DNA of 64,000 nucleotides, from NCBI RefSeq assembly GCF_030063145.1, contig NZ_JASISM010000003.1:1-64000 (forward strand), written 5' to 3'. The notes under the pieces are model-generated. The model had not been told where the DNA came from. It searched no databases and saw nothing but the letters and a program-made list of their open reading frames with translations. The translations under genes and the position numbers were made by a program. Each line of letters opens with the position of its first letter. Positions within the stretch are counted from its first letter, which is position 1. Shown here in pieces: positions 25,540 through 34,483 of this stretch. This stretch comes from Cryobacterium sp. PH31-L1. GTDB lineage: Bacteria; Actinomycetota; Actinomycetes; Actinomycetales; Microbacteriaceae.

Positions 25540-26276
25540 GTGCCATGTTCGCCCACGGCAGCCTGCGCCTGTACCTACTGAGCCTGCTCAACGAGCGGCC
25601 CCGGCACGGCTACGAGCTGATCCAGGCGCTGAGCGACCGGTTCGGCGGTACCTACAGCCCGAGCGCCGGCACGATCTACCCGAGGCTGGCCAAGCTCGAG
25701 GAGGAAGGCCTCGTGACGAAGCAAGCGGATGGCCGCAAGACCGTCTACGAGATCACCGACGCCGGCCGGGCCGAACTGCTCGCCCGTGAGGGAGAACTCG
25801 GTGCGATCGAAGACGAGGTGACCGACTCTGTTCGCCGCCTGGCCGACCAGGTGCGCACCGGCGTCAACTCTGCCATGAAGACCCTGCGCGCCGACCTCGC
25901 CTCCGCCGCCCGGCAGGCCCGCGACGCGTCAGCGCCGCCAGCTTGGCGCGGCTACGACGGCACGCCGGAATCCTGGGACCCGGCGGGCTCGTCAACCTGG
26001 CAGAGCCCCACGCCCACGTCTACCGGCCCGACGTCGCCCGACGGACCTCCCGCACCACCGACTCCGACCGCCCCGAACGAGGACACGTCTGCTCGGCTGG
26101 ACTCCCGCCGCGCCCTGAACGAAGCCGACATGGTGCTCAACGAGTTTCGGCAGCAGCTGCGCACCGACCTCCGCACGCAGGCCGCCCGTTCCACCGTTCC
26201 AAGCGACACCGTGCCGTCCCTGCGCCGACAGCTCGCCGACGTGCGCGCGAACATCCTCGCCACCCTCCACCCGTAG
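25536..26276 (+). CDS. PadR family transcriptional regulator
   Basis: The first 95 residues are a PadR winged helix (LYLLSLLNERPRHGYELIQAL, then SPSAGTIYPRLAKLEEEGLV and YEITDAGRAEL). The C-terminal region is unusual: a helical stretch, a Pro/Thr/Ser-rich linker (about 135-185) and a final helix pair, giving 246 residues where a simple PadR has 110-180. The gene overlaps the DUF4097 gene by 4 bp and so is translationally coupled, and the palindrome upstream of the operon is its likely operator. The start could also be the ATG three codons later (MFAHG). Confidence 0.87.
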   Translation: MSAMFAHGSLRLYLLSLLNERPRHGYELIQALSDRFGGTYSPSAGTIYPRLAKLEEEGLVTKQADGRKTVYEITDAGRAELLAREGELGAIEDEVTDSVRRLADQVRTGVNSAMKTLRADLASAARQARDASAPPAWRGYDGTPESWDPAGSSTWQSPTPTSTGPTSPDGPPAPPTPTAPNEDTSARLDSRRALNEADMVLNEFRQQLRTDLRTQAARSTVPSDTVPSLRRQLADVRANILATLHP

Positions 26277-26284
26277 GTTCTGCC

Positions 26285-26315
26285 GAGACCGCCAGCGCCA
26301 GTCGATGGCGGTCTC
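26285..26315 (+). terminator. Hairpin terminator after padR
   Basis: A perfect 10-bp stem, gagaccgcca (26285-26294) with tggcggtctc (26306-26315), lies 8 bp after the padR stop codon. There is no T tract, so it may be a weak or factor-assisted terminator. Confidence 0.55.
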
Positions 26316-26430
26316 AACAGGCTCGACCAGCGGGATGGGAGGGTTTGGCAGACCCAGTTCGCACCGTCGCCGGGGCCCACACGCATCCGCTTGAGAACAT
26401 CGCCGGAATCGCCCAAGTACACACTTTGAT

Positions 26431-26458
26431 TTGACAGTGGCCGCCGTAGGTGTAGTGT
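26431..26458 (+). promoter_or_regulatory. Promoter of the KimA-like gene
   Basis: TTGACA (26431-26436), a 16-bp spacer and TAGTGT (26453-26458) form the clearest promoter in the window. The -10 ends 8 nt before GTG 26467, so the transcript should be leaderless or nearly so. Confidence 0.65.
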
Positions 26459-26466
26459 CGTCCCTC

Positions 26467-28596
26467 GTGACACCCGAGGCGAACGCCCCAGTACCGGAAA
26501 GCCGTTCACCCAAGCGGTGGATCATCGGCGATCCGCTCCCAACCGAGCATTTGGACGGCCAGCTGCTGCCCAAACACCTCGCCCTTCCCATCTTCGCGAG
26601 CGACCCATTGTCGAGCGTGGCCTACGCGCCGCAAGAACTCCTCATGATCCTGACCCTCGGCGGACTTGCCTTTCTGAGCTTCGCCCCCTGGGTTGCCGCG
26701 GTCGTCGTCGTGCTGCTCGTCGTGGTGGTTGCCTCCTATCGCCAGCTGATCAAGGCCTACCCCTCGGGCGGCGGCGACTACGAAGTCGCGCACAAGAACC
26801 TGGGCGAGAAGGCCGGCCTGGTCGTCGCATCCGCTCTGCTGGTGGACTACGTGATGACCGTGGTCGTGTCGGTTGCCAGTGGTGTGGACAACATCATCTC
26901 GGCCCTGCCTTTTCTGGCGCCGCTGCGGGTGGAATTCGCCGTCTTCTTCATCATTCTGCTCGCCGCCGTTAACCTGCGCGGGGTGCGCGAGTCGAGCAAA
27001 GCCTTCGCCATCCCCACCTACCTGTTTGTGGCCAGCGTGCTGCTCATGATCGTGGTCGGCCTCGTGCGGGTCGCACTCGGCGATGCGCCCACCGCCGAAT
27101 CCGCCGGATTCGATGTGGAGTCGCACAACCTGGCCCAGTCAGCATTCATTCTGCTGCTGCTGCGCTCCTTCGCAAGCGGATGCTCCGCCCTCACCGGCGT
27201 TGAGGCCATCGCCAACGGGGTGCCAGCATTCAAACACCCCAAGGTTAAAAACGCCCAGCGCACACTCACCCTCATGGGCGCGATCGCGATCGTGCTGTTC
27301 ATCGGGCTCACGATCCTGGCCCTCGTCTCCAAAGTGCACTACTCGGAGAATCCGTGTGACCTGATCGGCTGGGCCGAGTGCGCCACGGCACCGCAGCGCA
27401 GCCTGATCGCGCAGGTCGCGGCCGCGACCTTCGGCAACTACTCGATCATGTTCTTCGTGCTGCAGGCGGCCACCGCGGCCGTGCTACTGCTCGCCGCGAA
27501 CACCGCGTTCAACGGGTTCCCGTTGCTCGGCTCGGTGCTCGCGCAAGACAAATACGCACCCAAGTCGCTCAGCACCCGCGGCGACCGCCTAATCTACTCG
27601 AACGGCGTCGTGCTGTTGGCCCTCGCCGCGTGCGTGATCATGGTGGTGTACCGGGCCAACCTCACGGTGCTGATTCAGCTCTACATCATCGGTGTGTTCG
27701 TGTCGTTCACTCTCGGCCAGACCGGCATGGTGCGGCACTGGATCAAACTGCTCAAAAAGAACCCGCCGAACCGAGGCTCGATCATTTTGAGCCTGTCGAT
27801 CAACGGTTTTGGTGCCGCTCTGACCGGTGTGGTGCTCATCGTCGTCACCATCACCAAGTTCACCCACGGGGCCTGGCTGGTATTCGTGATGATGCCGGTG
27901 CTGTTCTTCCTCATGATGGGCGTCAACCGGTATTACCGCGACGTCGCCAAGGAGATTGAAGTCGACCCGATCACGACGTTCGGGTCGCAAGGCGACCACG
28001 CGATCGTGCTCGTCGGCAAGATGCAGAAGCCCGTGCTGAAGGCACTCGACTACGCCATCGCGGCACGGCACGTCAGTCTCGAGGCCGTGCACGTCTCCAT
28101 CGACACCGCCGAAACCAAGGAGCTCAAACGCGCCTGGGTGAAGCAGAACATCCAGGTGCCGCTGCGCATCGTCTCCTCGCCGTACCGCGACATCAGCTGG
28201 CCGCTGATCAACTACATTCGCGGCCGCCGTGATGATCACGGCGCCGAGGTGATCACCGTCTACACGCCCATCTACATCGTCGGCCACTGGTGGGAAGGCC
28301 TGCTGCACAACCACAAGGCTCGCCGCCTGCGCCAGAAGCTGATGCTCGTGCACGGCGTGACGATCGCCCTGGTGCCGTGGCTGCTCGACTCCTCGGAGCT
28401 CATCTACGGCCGCCGTTCCCGGCCGATCCCCGGCCAGGACCGTCGTGGCGAACCGGTGCGTTCGCGCCCGGTTTCGCGTCGTCCGCTCGCACCACCGACC
28501 GGTGCGATCGACACAGCAACCAGGTCGACCACGACCGTCGGAACCGTTCCGCCGCAGTCGCGACCCTCGGCATCACGCAGGCGCAAGCGCAAGTAG
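26467..28596 (+). CDS. APC superfamily permease, KimA-like potassium importer
   Basis: The protein has about twelve membrane helices (about residues 45-480) followed by a cytoplasmic domain (about 505-640) and a basic, disordered tail. Sequence blocks match KimA (formerly YdaO) of Bacillus subtilis along the whole length: SDPLSSVAYAPQELL, SYRQLIKAYPSGGGDY, NLGEKAGLVVASALLVDY, SGCSALTGVEAIANGVPAFK and AANTAFNGFPLLG. KimA imports K+ with protons and is inhibited by c-di-AMP. The start GTG 26467 is set by the promoter, since any longer frame would begin inside it. I see no c-di-AMP riboswitch upstream, unlike in Bacillus. An amino-acid permease role remains possible but is less likely. Confidence 0.83.
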   Translation: MTPEANAPVPESRSPKRWIIGDPLPTEHLDGQLLPKHLALPIFASDPLSSVAYAPQELLMILTLGGLAFLSFAPWVAAVVVVLLVVVVASYRQLIKAYPSGGGDYEVAHKNLGEKAGLVVASALLVDYVMTVVVSVASGVDNIISALPFLAPLRVEFAVFFIILLAAVNLRGVRESSKAFAIPTYLFVASVLLMIVVGLVRVALGDAPTAESAGFDVESHNLAQSAFILLLLRSFASGCSALTGVEAIANGVPAFKHPKVKNAQRTLTLMGAIAIVLFIGLTILALVSKVHYSENPCDLIGWAECATAPQRSLIAQVAAATFGNYSIMFFVLQAATAAVLLLAANTAFNGFPLLGSVLAQDKYAPKSLSTRGDRLIYSNGVVLLALAACVIMVVYRANLTVLIQLYIIGVFVSFTLGQTGMVRHWIKLLKKNPPNRGSIILSLSINGFGAALTGVVLIVVTITKFTHGAWLVFVMMPVLFFLMMGVNRYYRDVAKEIEVDPITTFGSQGDHAIVLVGKMQKPVLKALDYAIAARHVSLEAVHVSIDTAETKELKRAWVKQNIQVPLRIVSSPYRDISWPLINYIRGRRDDHGAEVITVYTPIYIVGHWWEGLLHNHKARRLRQKLMLVHGVTIALVPWLLDSSELIYGRRSRPIPGQDRRGEPVRSRPVSRRPLAPPTGAIDTATRSTTTVGTVPPQSRPSASRRRKRK

Positions 28597-28617
28597 CGGC
28601 GGGCATCCGCTTATGGG

Positions 28618-29703
28618 CTAGAGCTTGGCCATGATCTGTCGAGCGATGATACGTCCGGCCCGATTGGCGCCCACTGTGCTGGCTTGCGGACCGTATCCGG
28701 CGAAGAAGATGCGCGGGTCGGTCCAGGACGCACCGGAACTGACTGAGACTCCGCCGGCCTTCTCGCGCAGTTTGAGCGGGGCCAGGTGCCGCAGCTCCGG
28801 CCGAAAACCGGATGCCCAGACGATCGCGTCGGCCTCGCTGAAGGTTCCGTCACTCCAGCGCACCCCGGTCGGTTCGATGCTCGCAAACATGGGCCGGGCC
28901 ACGAGCAGCCCGCGGTCGATGCCGGCCGCAATGCGGCGGGTGACCGGCACCCCCGTGCCGCTGACGATGCTCGGGAGGGCCTTACCGGCACGGGCCGCGC
29001 GATCCTGTTGCATCACGGCCGCGACGGCGGTCACCTCGGCGAGCTCGTCGGTGTGACTGAAGTCGATCGGGCGACGTGACGCCCAGGTGAGGTCGCTGGC
29101 CACCCCCTCGAGCTCGAGCAGAAAGCCGATCGCCGACGTGCCGCCGCCCACCACGATCACGCGCTGGCCGGTGAACGCCTCACTCGAGACGTAGTTCGCC
29201 GTGTGCACCTGCGTTCCTTGGAACGTGTTCGCCCCCGGGTAATGCGGCACGAACGGCGCTCCCCAGGTGCCGGTCGCGTTGACGATCATGCGCGCATTGG
29301 TTTTCTGGTCGCCGAAGATTGGTGAACTCGTGGCCACGACCAGGTCGGACTGCAGCGGTGCCACGCTGGTCACGGTCACCGGGCGCACCACGTTCAGCTC
29401 GTAGTGCTGCTCATAGTCACGGTAATAGTCGCTGACGACGTCGCGGGCCGGCAGGTTTCGGTCGGCCGTGTCAAAGCTCAGGCCGAGGTCTTTCATGCCG
29501 GGAAGATCGTTGACTCGGTGCGCCGACCCGAGTTGCAGGGCCTGCCAGCGATGCTGCCAGGCACCGCCGGTGCCCGGTCCGCGGTCAAAGATTATGAAGT
29601 CCCGGCCGGCCACGAGCTCGAATCGGCGCAGGTAGAATCCCACGGACAGCCCGGCCTGGCCGGCGCCGATGATGACGATGGGCATGCTGACAGTGCCCGC
29701 CAT
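28618..29703 (-). CDS. FAD-dependent NAD(P)-binding oxidoreductase (flavin monooxygenase-like)
   Basis: This 361-residue enzyme has two Rossmann motifs: the FAD site IVIIGAGQAGLSVGFYL near the N-terminus and the NAD(P) site VIVVGGGTSAIGFLLEL near residue 175. Between them lie the FMO-like segments GTGGAWQHRWQALQLGS and NATGTWGAPFVPHYPG; near the end are WASGFRPEL and FFAGYGPQAS. It resembles CzcO-type flavoproteins, whose substrate is rarely known. The start is ATG 29703 with GGGG upstream; ATG 29685 (MPIVIIGAG) is nearly as good. It is convergent with the KimA-like gene. Confidence 0.83.
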   Translation of the reverse strand: MAGTVSMPIVIIGAGQAGLSVGFYLRRFELVAGRDFIIFDRGPGTGGAWQHRWQALQLGSAHRVNDLPGMKDLGLSFDTADRNLPARDVVSDYYRDYEQHYELNVVRPVTVTSVAPLQSDLVVATSSPIFGDQKTNARMIVNATGTWGAPFVPHYPGANTFQGTQVHTANYVSSEAFTGQRVIVVGGGTSAIGFLLELEGVASDLTWASRRPIDFSHTDELAEVTAVAAVMQQDRAARAGKALPSIVSGTGVPVTRRIAAGIDRGLLVARPMFASIEPTGVRWSDGTFSEADAIVWASGFRPELRHLAPLKLREKAGGVSVSSGASWTDPRIFFAGYGPQASTVGANRAGRIIARQIMAKL

Positions 29704-29855
29704 GTCACCCCATTCCTACGGATTAGCCTTGCGAACGGCGTCCGCGGGGCGCAAGGCCCATCATGCTAAACTAAACTCTAGTTTTTACACATTCCGTTCG
29801 GCAAATCCCGAGGGTCTCGCGACTCGCTCGGCCTGGCATCGTAAGGGGGTCACGC

Positions 29856-30143
29856 ATGGGGCGCGGCCGTCAAAAAGCAAAGCACACCAAGGTAGCTCGG
29901 GAGCTGAAGTATTTCAGCCCGGATACCAACTACAACGCGCTCGAACGCGAGCTCACCGGGCATCCGTCCGACCCGCGTCTCGACGAGGATCTGGCCAAGT
30001 GGCCGGAGTACGAAGCGGACAAGGCCAAGAAGGCCGCTGACGCCGGTGCCACGGACTCCGCCGACGATGACGACGATCCGGACGGCGACGATGACCGTTA
30101 CGTCGACCACTACGCCACCGAAGACGAGAAGAAGCGCGCCTAA
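29856..30143 (+). CDS. DUF3073 family protein
   Basis: A 95-residue hydrophilic protein beginning MGRGRQKAKHTKVARELKY, the DUF3073 signature, and continuing with FSPDTNYNALERELTG. The last 35 residues are Asp/Glu/Lys-rich. In many actinobacteria this gene sits next to purM, as it does here, although it is convergent with purM in this window. The function is unknown. A ribosome binding site (aaggggg) is 8 nt upstream of the ATG. The 150-bp upstream gap holds a small palindrome (aaact at 29773-29777 with agttt at 29780-29784) within an AT-rich patch that may be the promoter. Confidence 0.88.
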   Translation: MGRGRQKAKHTKVARELKYFSPDTNYNALERELTGHPSDPRLDEDLAKWPEYEADKAKKAADAGATDSADDDDDPDGDDDRYVDHYATEDEKKRA

Positions 30144-30388
30144 CGCCGCCACAGTCTTTCGCGGCTCGCGGCATCCGCTCGAGCTGCAGCAATTCGTAGT
30201 CGCCACGATTCGTCGATCACGGGTTGCGCAGCCGTCTCCTGCTCACGCGCCTGGCCCGCGACGCGCGCCAGGCGGGCGAGGCGGCGCGTGCGCCAACCGG
30301 CCGCGCGAGGCTGGCGGTCGGGGCTGTGCCTGAGCCCTGACTCGTGCGCTCCCACCACCGGCGGCGCTGAGAGCCGATCGGGTCGGGC

Positions 30389-31492
30389 TCAGCTCGCGTA
30401 GGACCCGACCAGACGCACAGCGCCACCGTTGACGCCCTTGGCGCCCTGCTCAAATTTGGTCAGGTCGTGAGCGGCGCGCGAAACCCGGCCGGTGACCCAG
30501 GCGGGAATGCCGCTCGTGGCCAGCCGGGCGATGACCGACGAAGCGGATGCCGCATCCACGACCGCAAACATGCCCACTCCAAGGTTCCAGGTTCCCTCCG
30601 CGCTTTCCAGCGTGGAGCCGGCCATGTCACCGAGCACCCGGAACACCGGGGCCGGGGACCAGGTGGAGCGGTCGACCTCGACCCAGGAGCCGACGGGCAG
30701 CACGCGGGCGAGGTTCGCCGCGATACCGCCGCCGGTGACGTGACTGAGCGAGTGGATAGCGCCGGCCAGCTCTGGATCGTTGATCACGTCGAGCAGCGGC
30801 CCGGTGTACAGGCGGGTCGGCTCGAGCAGAACCTCACCGACCACACCGCCGAGTTCGGCTGACGTGTCGGTATAGCCGATGCCGCGCTGCGCCAGAATAT
30901 GGCGCACGAGCGAATAGCCGTTGGAGTGCAGGCCGCTCGACGCCAGCGCGATGACGACGTCGCCGGACACGACCTTGTCGGCGCCGAGCACCTGGTCGGC
31001 TTCGACCACGCCGGTGGCCGCGCCGGCCACGTCGTAGTCGTCCTGGCCGAGCAGGCCGGGGTGTTCGGCGGTTTCGCCGCCGACGAGGGCGGTTCCGGTC
31101 TCGGAACAGGCGCGGGCGATGCCGGCCACGATCGAGGCGATGCGCTCGGGGACGACCTTGCCGCAGGCGATGTAGTCGGTCATGAACAGCGGGCGTGCTC
31201 CGACAACGATGATGTCGTCGACGACCATGCCGACGAGGTCTTGACCGATGGTGTCGTGCTTGTCGATGGCCTGGGCGATGGCGACCTTGGTGCCGACGCC
31301 GTCCGTTGACGTGGCCAGCAGGGGCTGCCGAAACTTGGTGAGGAACGACACGTCGAACAGCCCGGCGAAACCGCCGACACCGCCCCAGACCTCGGGGCCG
31401 TGCGTCTTAGAGACGGCCGACTTCATGAGCTCGACCGCGAGGTCACCGGCCCTGGTGTCGACTCCGGCTGCTGCATATGAGGAGTTGCTCAT
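30389..31492 (-). CDS. purM: Phosphoribosylformylglycinamidine cyclo-ligase
   Basis: PurM closes the imidazole ring of AIR with ATP, the fifth step of purine synthesis. The 367 residues contain the family blocks YAAAGVDTRAGD (N-terminal ATP loop), TDGVGTKVAIA, VDDIIVVGARPLFMTDYIACG, ALVGGETAEHPG, ASSGLHSNGYSL and HVTGGGIAANL. Length and order are normal. The ATG at 31492 overlaps the purF stop codon (ATGA), so the two are coupled. The 245 bp beyond the stop up to the DUF3073 gene hold only a weak open frame that I do not accept. Confidence 0.95.
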   Translation of the reverse strand: MSNSSYAAAGVDTRAGDLAVELMKSAVSKTHGPEVWGGVGGFAGLFDVSFLTKFRQPLLATSTDGVGTKVAIAQAIDKHDTIGQDLVGMVVDDIIVVGARPLFMTDYIACGKVVPERIASIVAGIARACSETGTALVGGETAEHPGLLGQDDYDVAGAATGVVEADQVLGADKVVSGDVVIALASSGLHSNGYSLVRHILAQRGIGYTDTSAELGGVVGEVLLEPTRLYTGPLLDVINDPELAGAIHSLSHVTGGGIAANLARVLPVGSWVEVDRSTWSPAPVFRVLGDMAGSTLESAEGTWNLGVGMFAVVDAASASSVIARLATSGIPAWVTGRVSRAAHDLTKFEQGAKGVNGGAVRLVGSYAS

Positions 31493-33078
31493 TCTGGTCT
31501 TCCTGGGTCACCGAACGGCACCTGGCCCAGGCGGGCGAGGGCTTCTTCTTTGCGTGCGGCGGGTGCCAGCACGGCTTCCAGGTCGGAATCCGGACCGGGG
31601 TCGCATCCGTTTGCCGCTGCCGGTCGCTCCAACAGGTTCTTGCCGAGGTGCTGCGCTTCGGGCAGCGCGATCGGGTAGACGCCGGTGAAACAGGCGGTGC
31701 AGAGGCGTTCGCGCGGCTGCTCGGTAGCTGCGATCATGCCGTCCTCGGAGAGGTAGCCGAGGCTGTCGGCGCCGATCGACTGGCGCACCTCGTCGATCTC
31801 GAGGCCGGTCGCAATGAGTTCGGCACGGCTGGCGAAGTCGATTCCGTAGAAACACGGCCAGGTGATCGGCGGGCTCGAGATGCGCACGTGCACCTCGGCG
31901 GCGCCGGCCTCCCGCAGCATGCTGACGAGGGCGCGCTGCGTGTTTCCGCGCACGATCGAGTCGTCGACGACGATGAGACGCTTGCCCTTGATCACGTTCT
32001 TGAGCGGGTTCAGTTTCAAGCGGATGCCGCGCTGCCGGATGGTCTGCGACGGCGCGATGAAGGTACGCCCGACGTAGGAGTTCTTGACGAGGCCCTGGCC
32101 GAACGGAATGCCCGATGCCTGCGCGTAGCCGATGGCTGCCGGGGTGCCGGATTCCGGGGTGGGGATGACGAGGTCGGCCTCGACCGGGTACTCGGCGGCG
32201 AGCTTGCGGCCCATCTCGACCCGCGCCTCGTGCACACCGCGACCGGCGATGGTGGTGTCGGGGCGGGCGAGATAGACGTATTCGAAGACGCAGCCCTTGG
32301 GGTCGGCCTGCGCAAAGCGCTGCGTGCGCAGCCCGTTCTCGTCGATGGTGATGAGCTCACCCGGTTCAACCTCGCGCACGAAGCTCGCACCGACGATGTC
32401 GAGGGCTGCGGTCTCGGAGGCGACGACCCAGCCGCGTTCCAGGCGGCCCAGCACCAGCGGCCTGACACCCTGGGGGTCGCGAGCCGCATAGAGGGTGGTT
32501 TCGTCCATGAAGACGAGGCAGTAGGCGCCTCGGAGCCGCGGCAGCACCTCGAGCGCTGTGGCTTCGAGGGTGTGGTCGAGGTCGCCGGTGAGCAGCGCGG
32601 TGACCACGGCAGTGTCGGTGGTGTTGCCGCGAGCGAGTTCACCGTCAACCTGCGGGTAGCGTTCGTGCACGAGCTGCAGCAGCTCGGCAGTGTTGGTGAG
32701 GTTGCCGTTGTGGCCGAGGGCCACCGTTCCGCTCGCGGTACGGCCGAGCGTGGGCTGGGCGTTCTGCCAACTCGACGATCCGGTCGTGGAATAGCGGGTG
32801 TGCCCGACGGCGATGTGCCCCAGCAGGGTGCTCAGCGAAGCCTCATTGAAGACCTGCGAGACGAGTCCCATGTCTTTGTAGATGAGGATCTTGGTGCCGT
32901 CGCTCGTGGCGATTCCGGCTGATTCCTGGCCGCGGTGTTGCAGCGCATAGAGACCGAAGTAGCTGAGTTTCGCTACCTCTTCGCCGGGAGCCCACACTCC
33001 GAAGACACCACAAGCATCTTGTGGGCCCTTCTCATTGGGAAGAAGATCGTGATTTAACAGTCCGTCGCCACCGGGCAA
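31489..33078 (-). CDS. purF: Amidophosphoribosyltransferase
   Basis: PurF makes phosphoribosylamine from PRPP and glutamine, the committed step of purine synthesis. The glutaminase nucleophile is Cys23 (DACGVFG), exposed after removal of a 22-residue propeptide. The PRPP loop is VVDDSIVRGNTQ. Cysteines in WPCFYGIDF and LCTACFTG indicate the [4Fe-4S]-containing, Bacillus-type enzyme, which is oxygen-sensitive. The start is TTG 33078 with GAGG 6 nt upstream; no ATG or GTG in the frame would keep the propeptide. It is 12 bp downstream of the small membrane protein gene and overlaps purM, so the three form an operon. Confidence 0.95.
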   Translation of the reverse strand: MPGGDGLLNHDLLPNEKGPQDACGVFGVWAPGEEVAKLSYFGLYALQHRGQESAGIATSDGTKILIYKDMGLVSQVFNEASLSTLLGHIAVGHTRYSTTGSSSWQNAQPTLGRTASGTVALGHNGNLTNTAELLQLVHERYPQVDGELARGNTTDTAVVTALLTGDLDHTLEATALEVLPRLRGAYCLVFMDETTLYAARDPQGVRPLVLGRLERGWVVASETAALDIVGASFVREVEPGELITIDENGLRTQRFAQADPKGCVFEYVYLARPDTTIAGRGVHEARVEMGRKLAAEYPVEADLVIPTPESGTPAAIGYAQASGIPFGQGLVKNSYVGRTFIAPSQTIRQRGIRLKLNPLKNVIKGKRLIVVDDSIVRGNTQRALVSMLREAGAAEVHVRISSPPITWPCFYGIDFASRAELIATGLEIDEVRQSIGADSLGYLSEDGMIAATEQPRERLCTACFTGVYPIALPEAQHLGKNLLERPAAANGCDPGPDSDLEAVLAPAARKEEALARLGQVPFGDPGRPE

Positions 33079-33090
33079 GCCGCAGCCTCT

Positions 33091-33510
33091 TTACTTCTCG
33101 TTGAACGCTTGGAAATCATCGTTGGGGGTGCCGGAGCCAGGCTCAGCGGCACGATCGTTGGTGCTGTGTTCGTTCGCGCCCAGTCTATCGGCGACCACCG
33201 TCATGCGCGATCGACCCACAACACGGTCGATTATTAGCGCCACAGCGGCACCGAGGGTTGTACCGATGGCCAGGCCGCCGAGCAGCAGAAAGCCGAAAAT
33301 CTGTACCCGGTCGTACTCATCATTCTCCGGAAAGGAGACCGTGAGAATGAGGGCGAGCAGCACGCCGACGACCGCTCCGAGGAGCATGAAGTTGCGGTAG
33401 CGCGGGGCCCGGTGCACCGTCACGGTCGCCTCAGCCAGCACGGTCTCGCCGTTATTCTCGGTCGACGGGTCTTGGGGTTGTTCAGCGCTGGGCTGCTCAG
33501 AAGCACTCAC
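33091..33510 (-). CDS. Conserved small membrane protein upstream of purF
   Basis: A 139-residue protein with two transmembrane segments (about residues 41-60 and 71-93), between a Glu/Gln-rich N-terminus and a hydrophilic C-terminal tail of about 45 residues. It ends 12 bp before purF and shares its direction, so it is probably the first gene of the purF-purM transcript. I do not recognise a characterised family. The start is GTG 33510; no strong ribosome binding site is present. It is divergent from rbsK, with a 38-bp gap that must hold both promoters. Confidence 0.7.
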   Translation of the reverse strand: MSASEQPSAEQPQDPSTENNGETVLAEATVTVHRAPRYRNFMLLGAVVGVLLALILTVSFPENDEYDRVQIFGFLLLGGLAIGTTLGAAVALIIDRVVGRSRMTVVADRLGANEHSTNDRAAEPGSGTPNDDFQAFNEK

Positions 33511-33548
33511 CCACTCATTGTCCCATGGGCAGATGCAAGACTGGCTCT

Positions 33549-34466
33549 ATGAACACGATTGCAGTACTAGGAAGCGCCAACATGGATCTCGTCGTGCGCC
33601 AGGCGCGCCTCCCCCAGCCCGGCGAGACGATGTTCGGGGCCGGTTTCACGACGGTTCCGGGCGGTAAGGGGCTCAACCAGGCGGTCGCCGCCGCCCGCTT
33701 GGGAGCGGATGTGACTTTTCTGGGAGCGGTGGGAGCGGATACCTACGGAACGCAGCTGCGCGCGCTGCTGGTGAGCGAGGGCATCCGTTCTACCGAACTC
33801 GCCTCAGCGGATGCCCCCACCGGCACCGCCCACATCTCCGTCGTGGACAGTGGTGAGAATTCGATCGTCGTGGTGTCGGGCGCCAATGCCACGGTCATGA
33901 CCCTGAGCGTGGAACAGCGCGCGATCGTGGCCGACTCGGCATTTCTCGTCCTGCAGTGCGAGCTGCCGGTGCCTGTGCTCGTCGAGGGGATCCGGGTTGC
34001 CCGCGCGGCCGGGGTGTTCACCGTGCTGACCCCCGCGCCGGTGGTACCGCTGCCCGCCGGATTTCTCGCCTCGGTCGACCTGGTCGTGCCGAACCAGGGC
34101 GAAGCCGCGGAGCTCACCGGCGAGAGCGACCCGGTGCGTGCCGCCGAGGTGCTGAGCGCCGGGCAGACCTGGGCGATCGTGACTCTGGGCTCGGAAGGGT
34201 CGGTCGTGGCCTACGACGGCGACGCACTCGGGCTCGCGCCGGCCCGGCCGGTGACGGCCGTCGATACGACGGCGGCCGGCGACACCTTCGTCGGCGCCCT
34301 CGTGGCACGCCTGGCCGCCGGGTACGTGCGCGGCACCGCCGTGACCCCGGACGACATGATCGAGGCCGTGCGGTACGCGACGGTGGCGTCGTCGATCGCG
34401 GTGACCCGCGCCGGAGCCACCACCTCGATGCCCACGAGCGCCGAGGTGGAGGCGATTCTGAGTTAG
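33549..34466 (+). CDS. rbsK: Ribokinase (PfkB family)
   Basis: A 305-residue PfkB-family sugar kinase. The N-terminal signature VPGGKGLNQAVAAARLGADV and the C-terminal anion-hole motif DTTAAGDTFVGAL, with catalytic Asp at its centre (AAGD), are both intact. The starting block IAVLGSANMDLVV is that of ribokinases, which phosphorylate ribose to ribose-5-phosphate; that product feeds PRPP and the purine genes around it. ATG 33549 is preferred over an upstream in-frame ATG at 33525, which lies nearly on top of the divergent gene's promoter region. A related sugar substrate is possible. Confidence 0.88.
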   Translation: MNTIAVLGSANMDLVVRQARLPQPGETMFGAGFTTVPGGKGLNQAVAAARLGADVTFLGAVGADTYGTQLRALLVSEGIRSTELASADAPTGTAHISVVDSGENSIVVVSGANATVMTLSVEQRAIVADSAFLVLQCELPVPVLVEGIRVARAAGVFTVLTPAPVVPLPAGFLASVDLVVPNQGEAAELTGESDPVRAAEVLSAGQTWAIVTLGSEGSVVAYDGDALGLAPARPVTAVDTTAAGDTFVGALVARLAAGYVRGTAVTPDDMIEAVRYATVASSIAVTRAGATTSMPTSAEVEAILS

Positions 34467-34483
34467 CTCGCTCTGGCTGCCGG

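Noticed and set aside
26277-26430. c-di-AMP (ydaO) riboswitch before the KimA-like gene
   Set aside because: The promoter lies directly at the start codon, and the upstream gap holds only the padR terminator hairpin and no match to the riboswitch core that I can see.
30140-30358. Small minus-strand frame of 72 codons after purM
   Set aside because: No ribosome binding site, GTG start, mixed third-position bases unlike the neighbours and no recognisable family; possibly a relic, not listed as a gene.
31477-32922. Plus-strand open frame of 481 codons opposite purF
   Set aside because: purF on the other strand has all catalytic motifs; this is an antisense frame.
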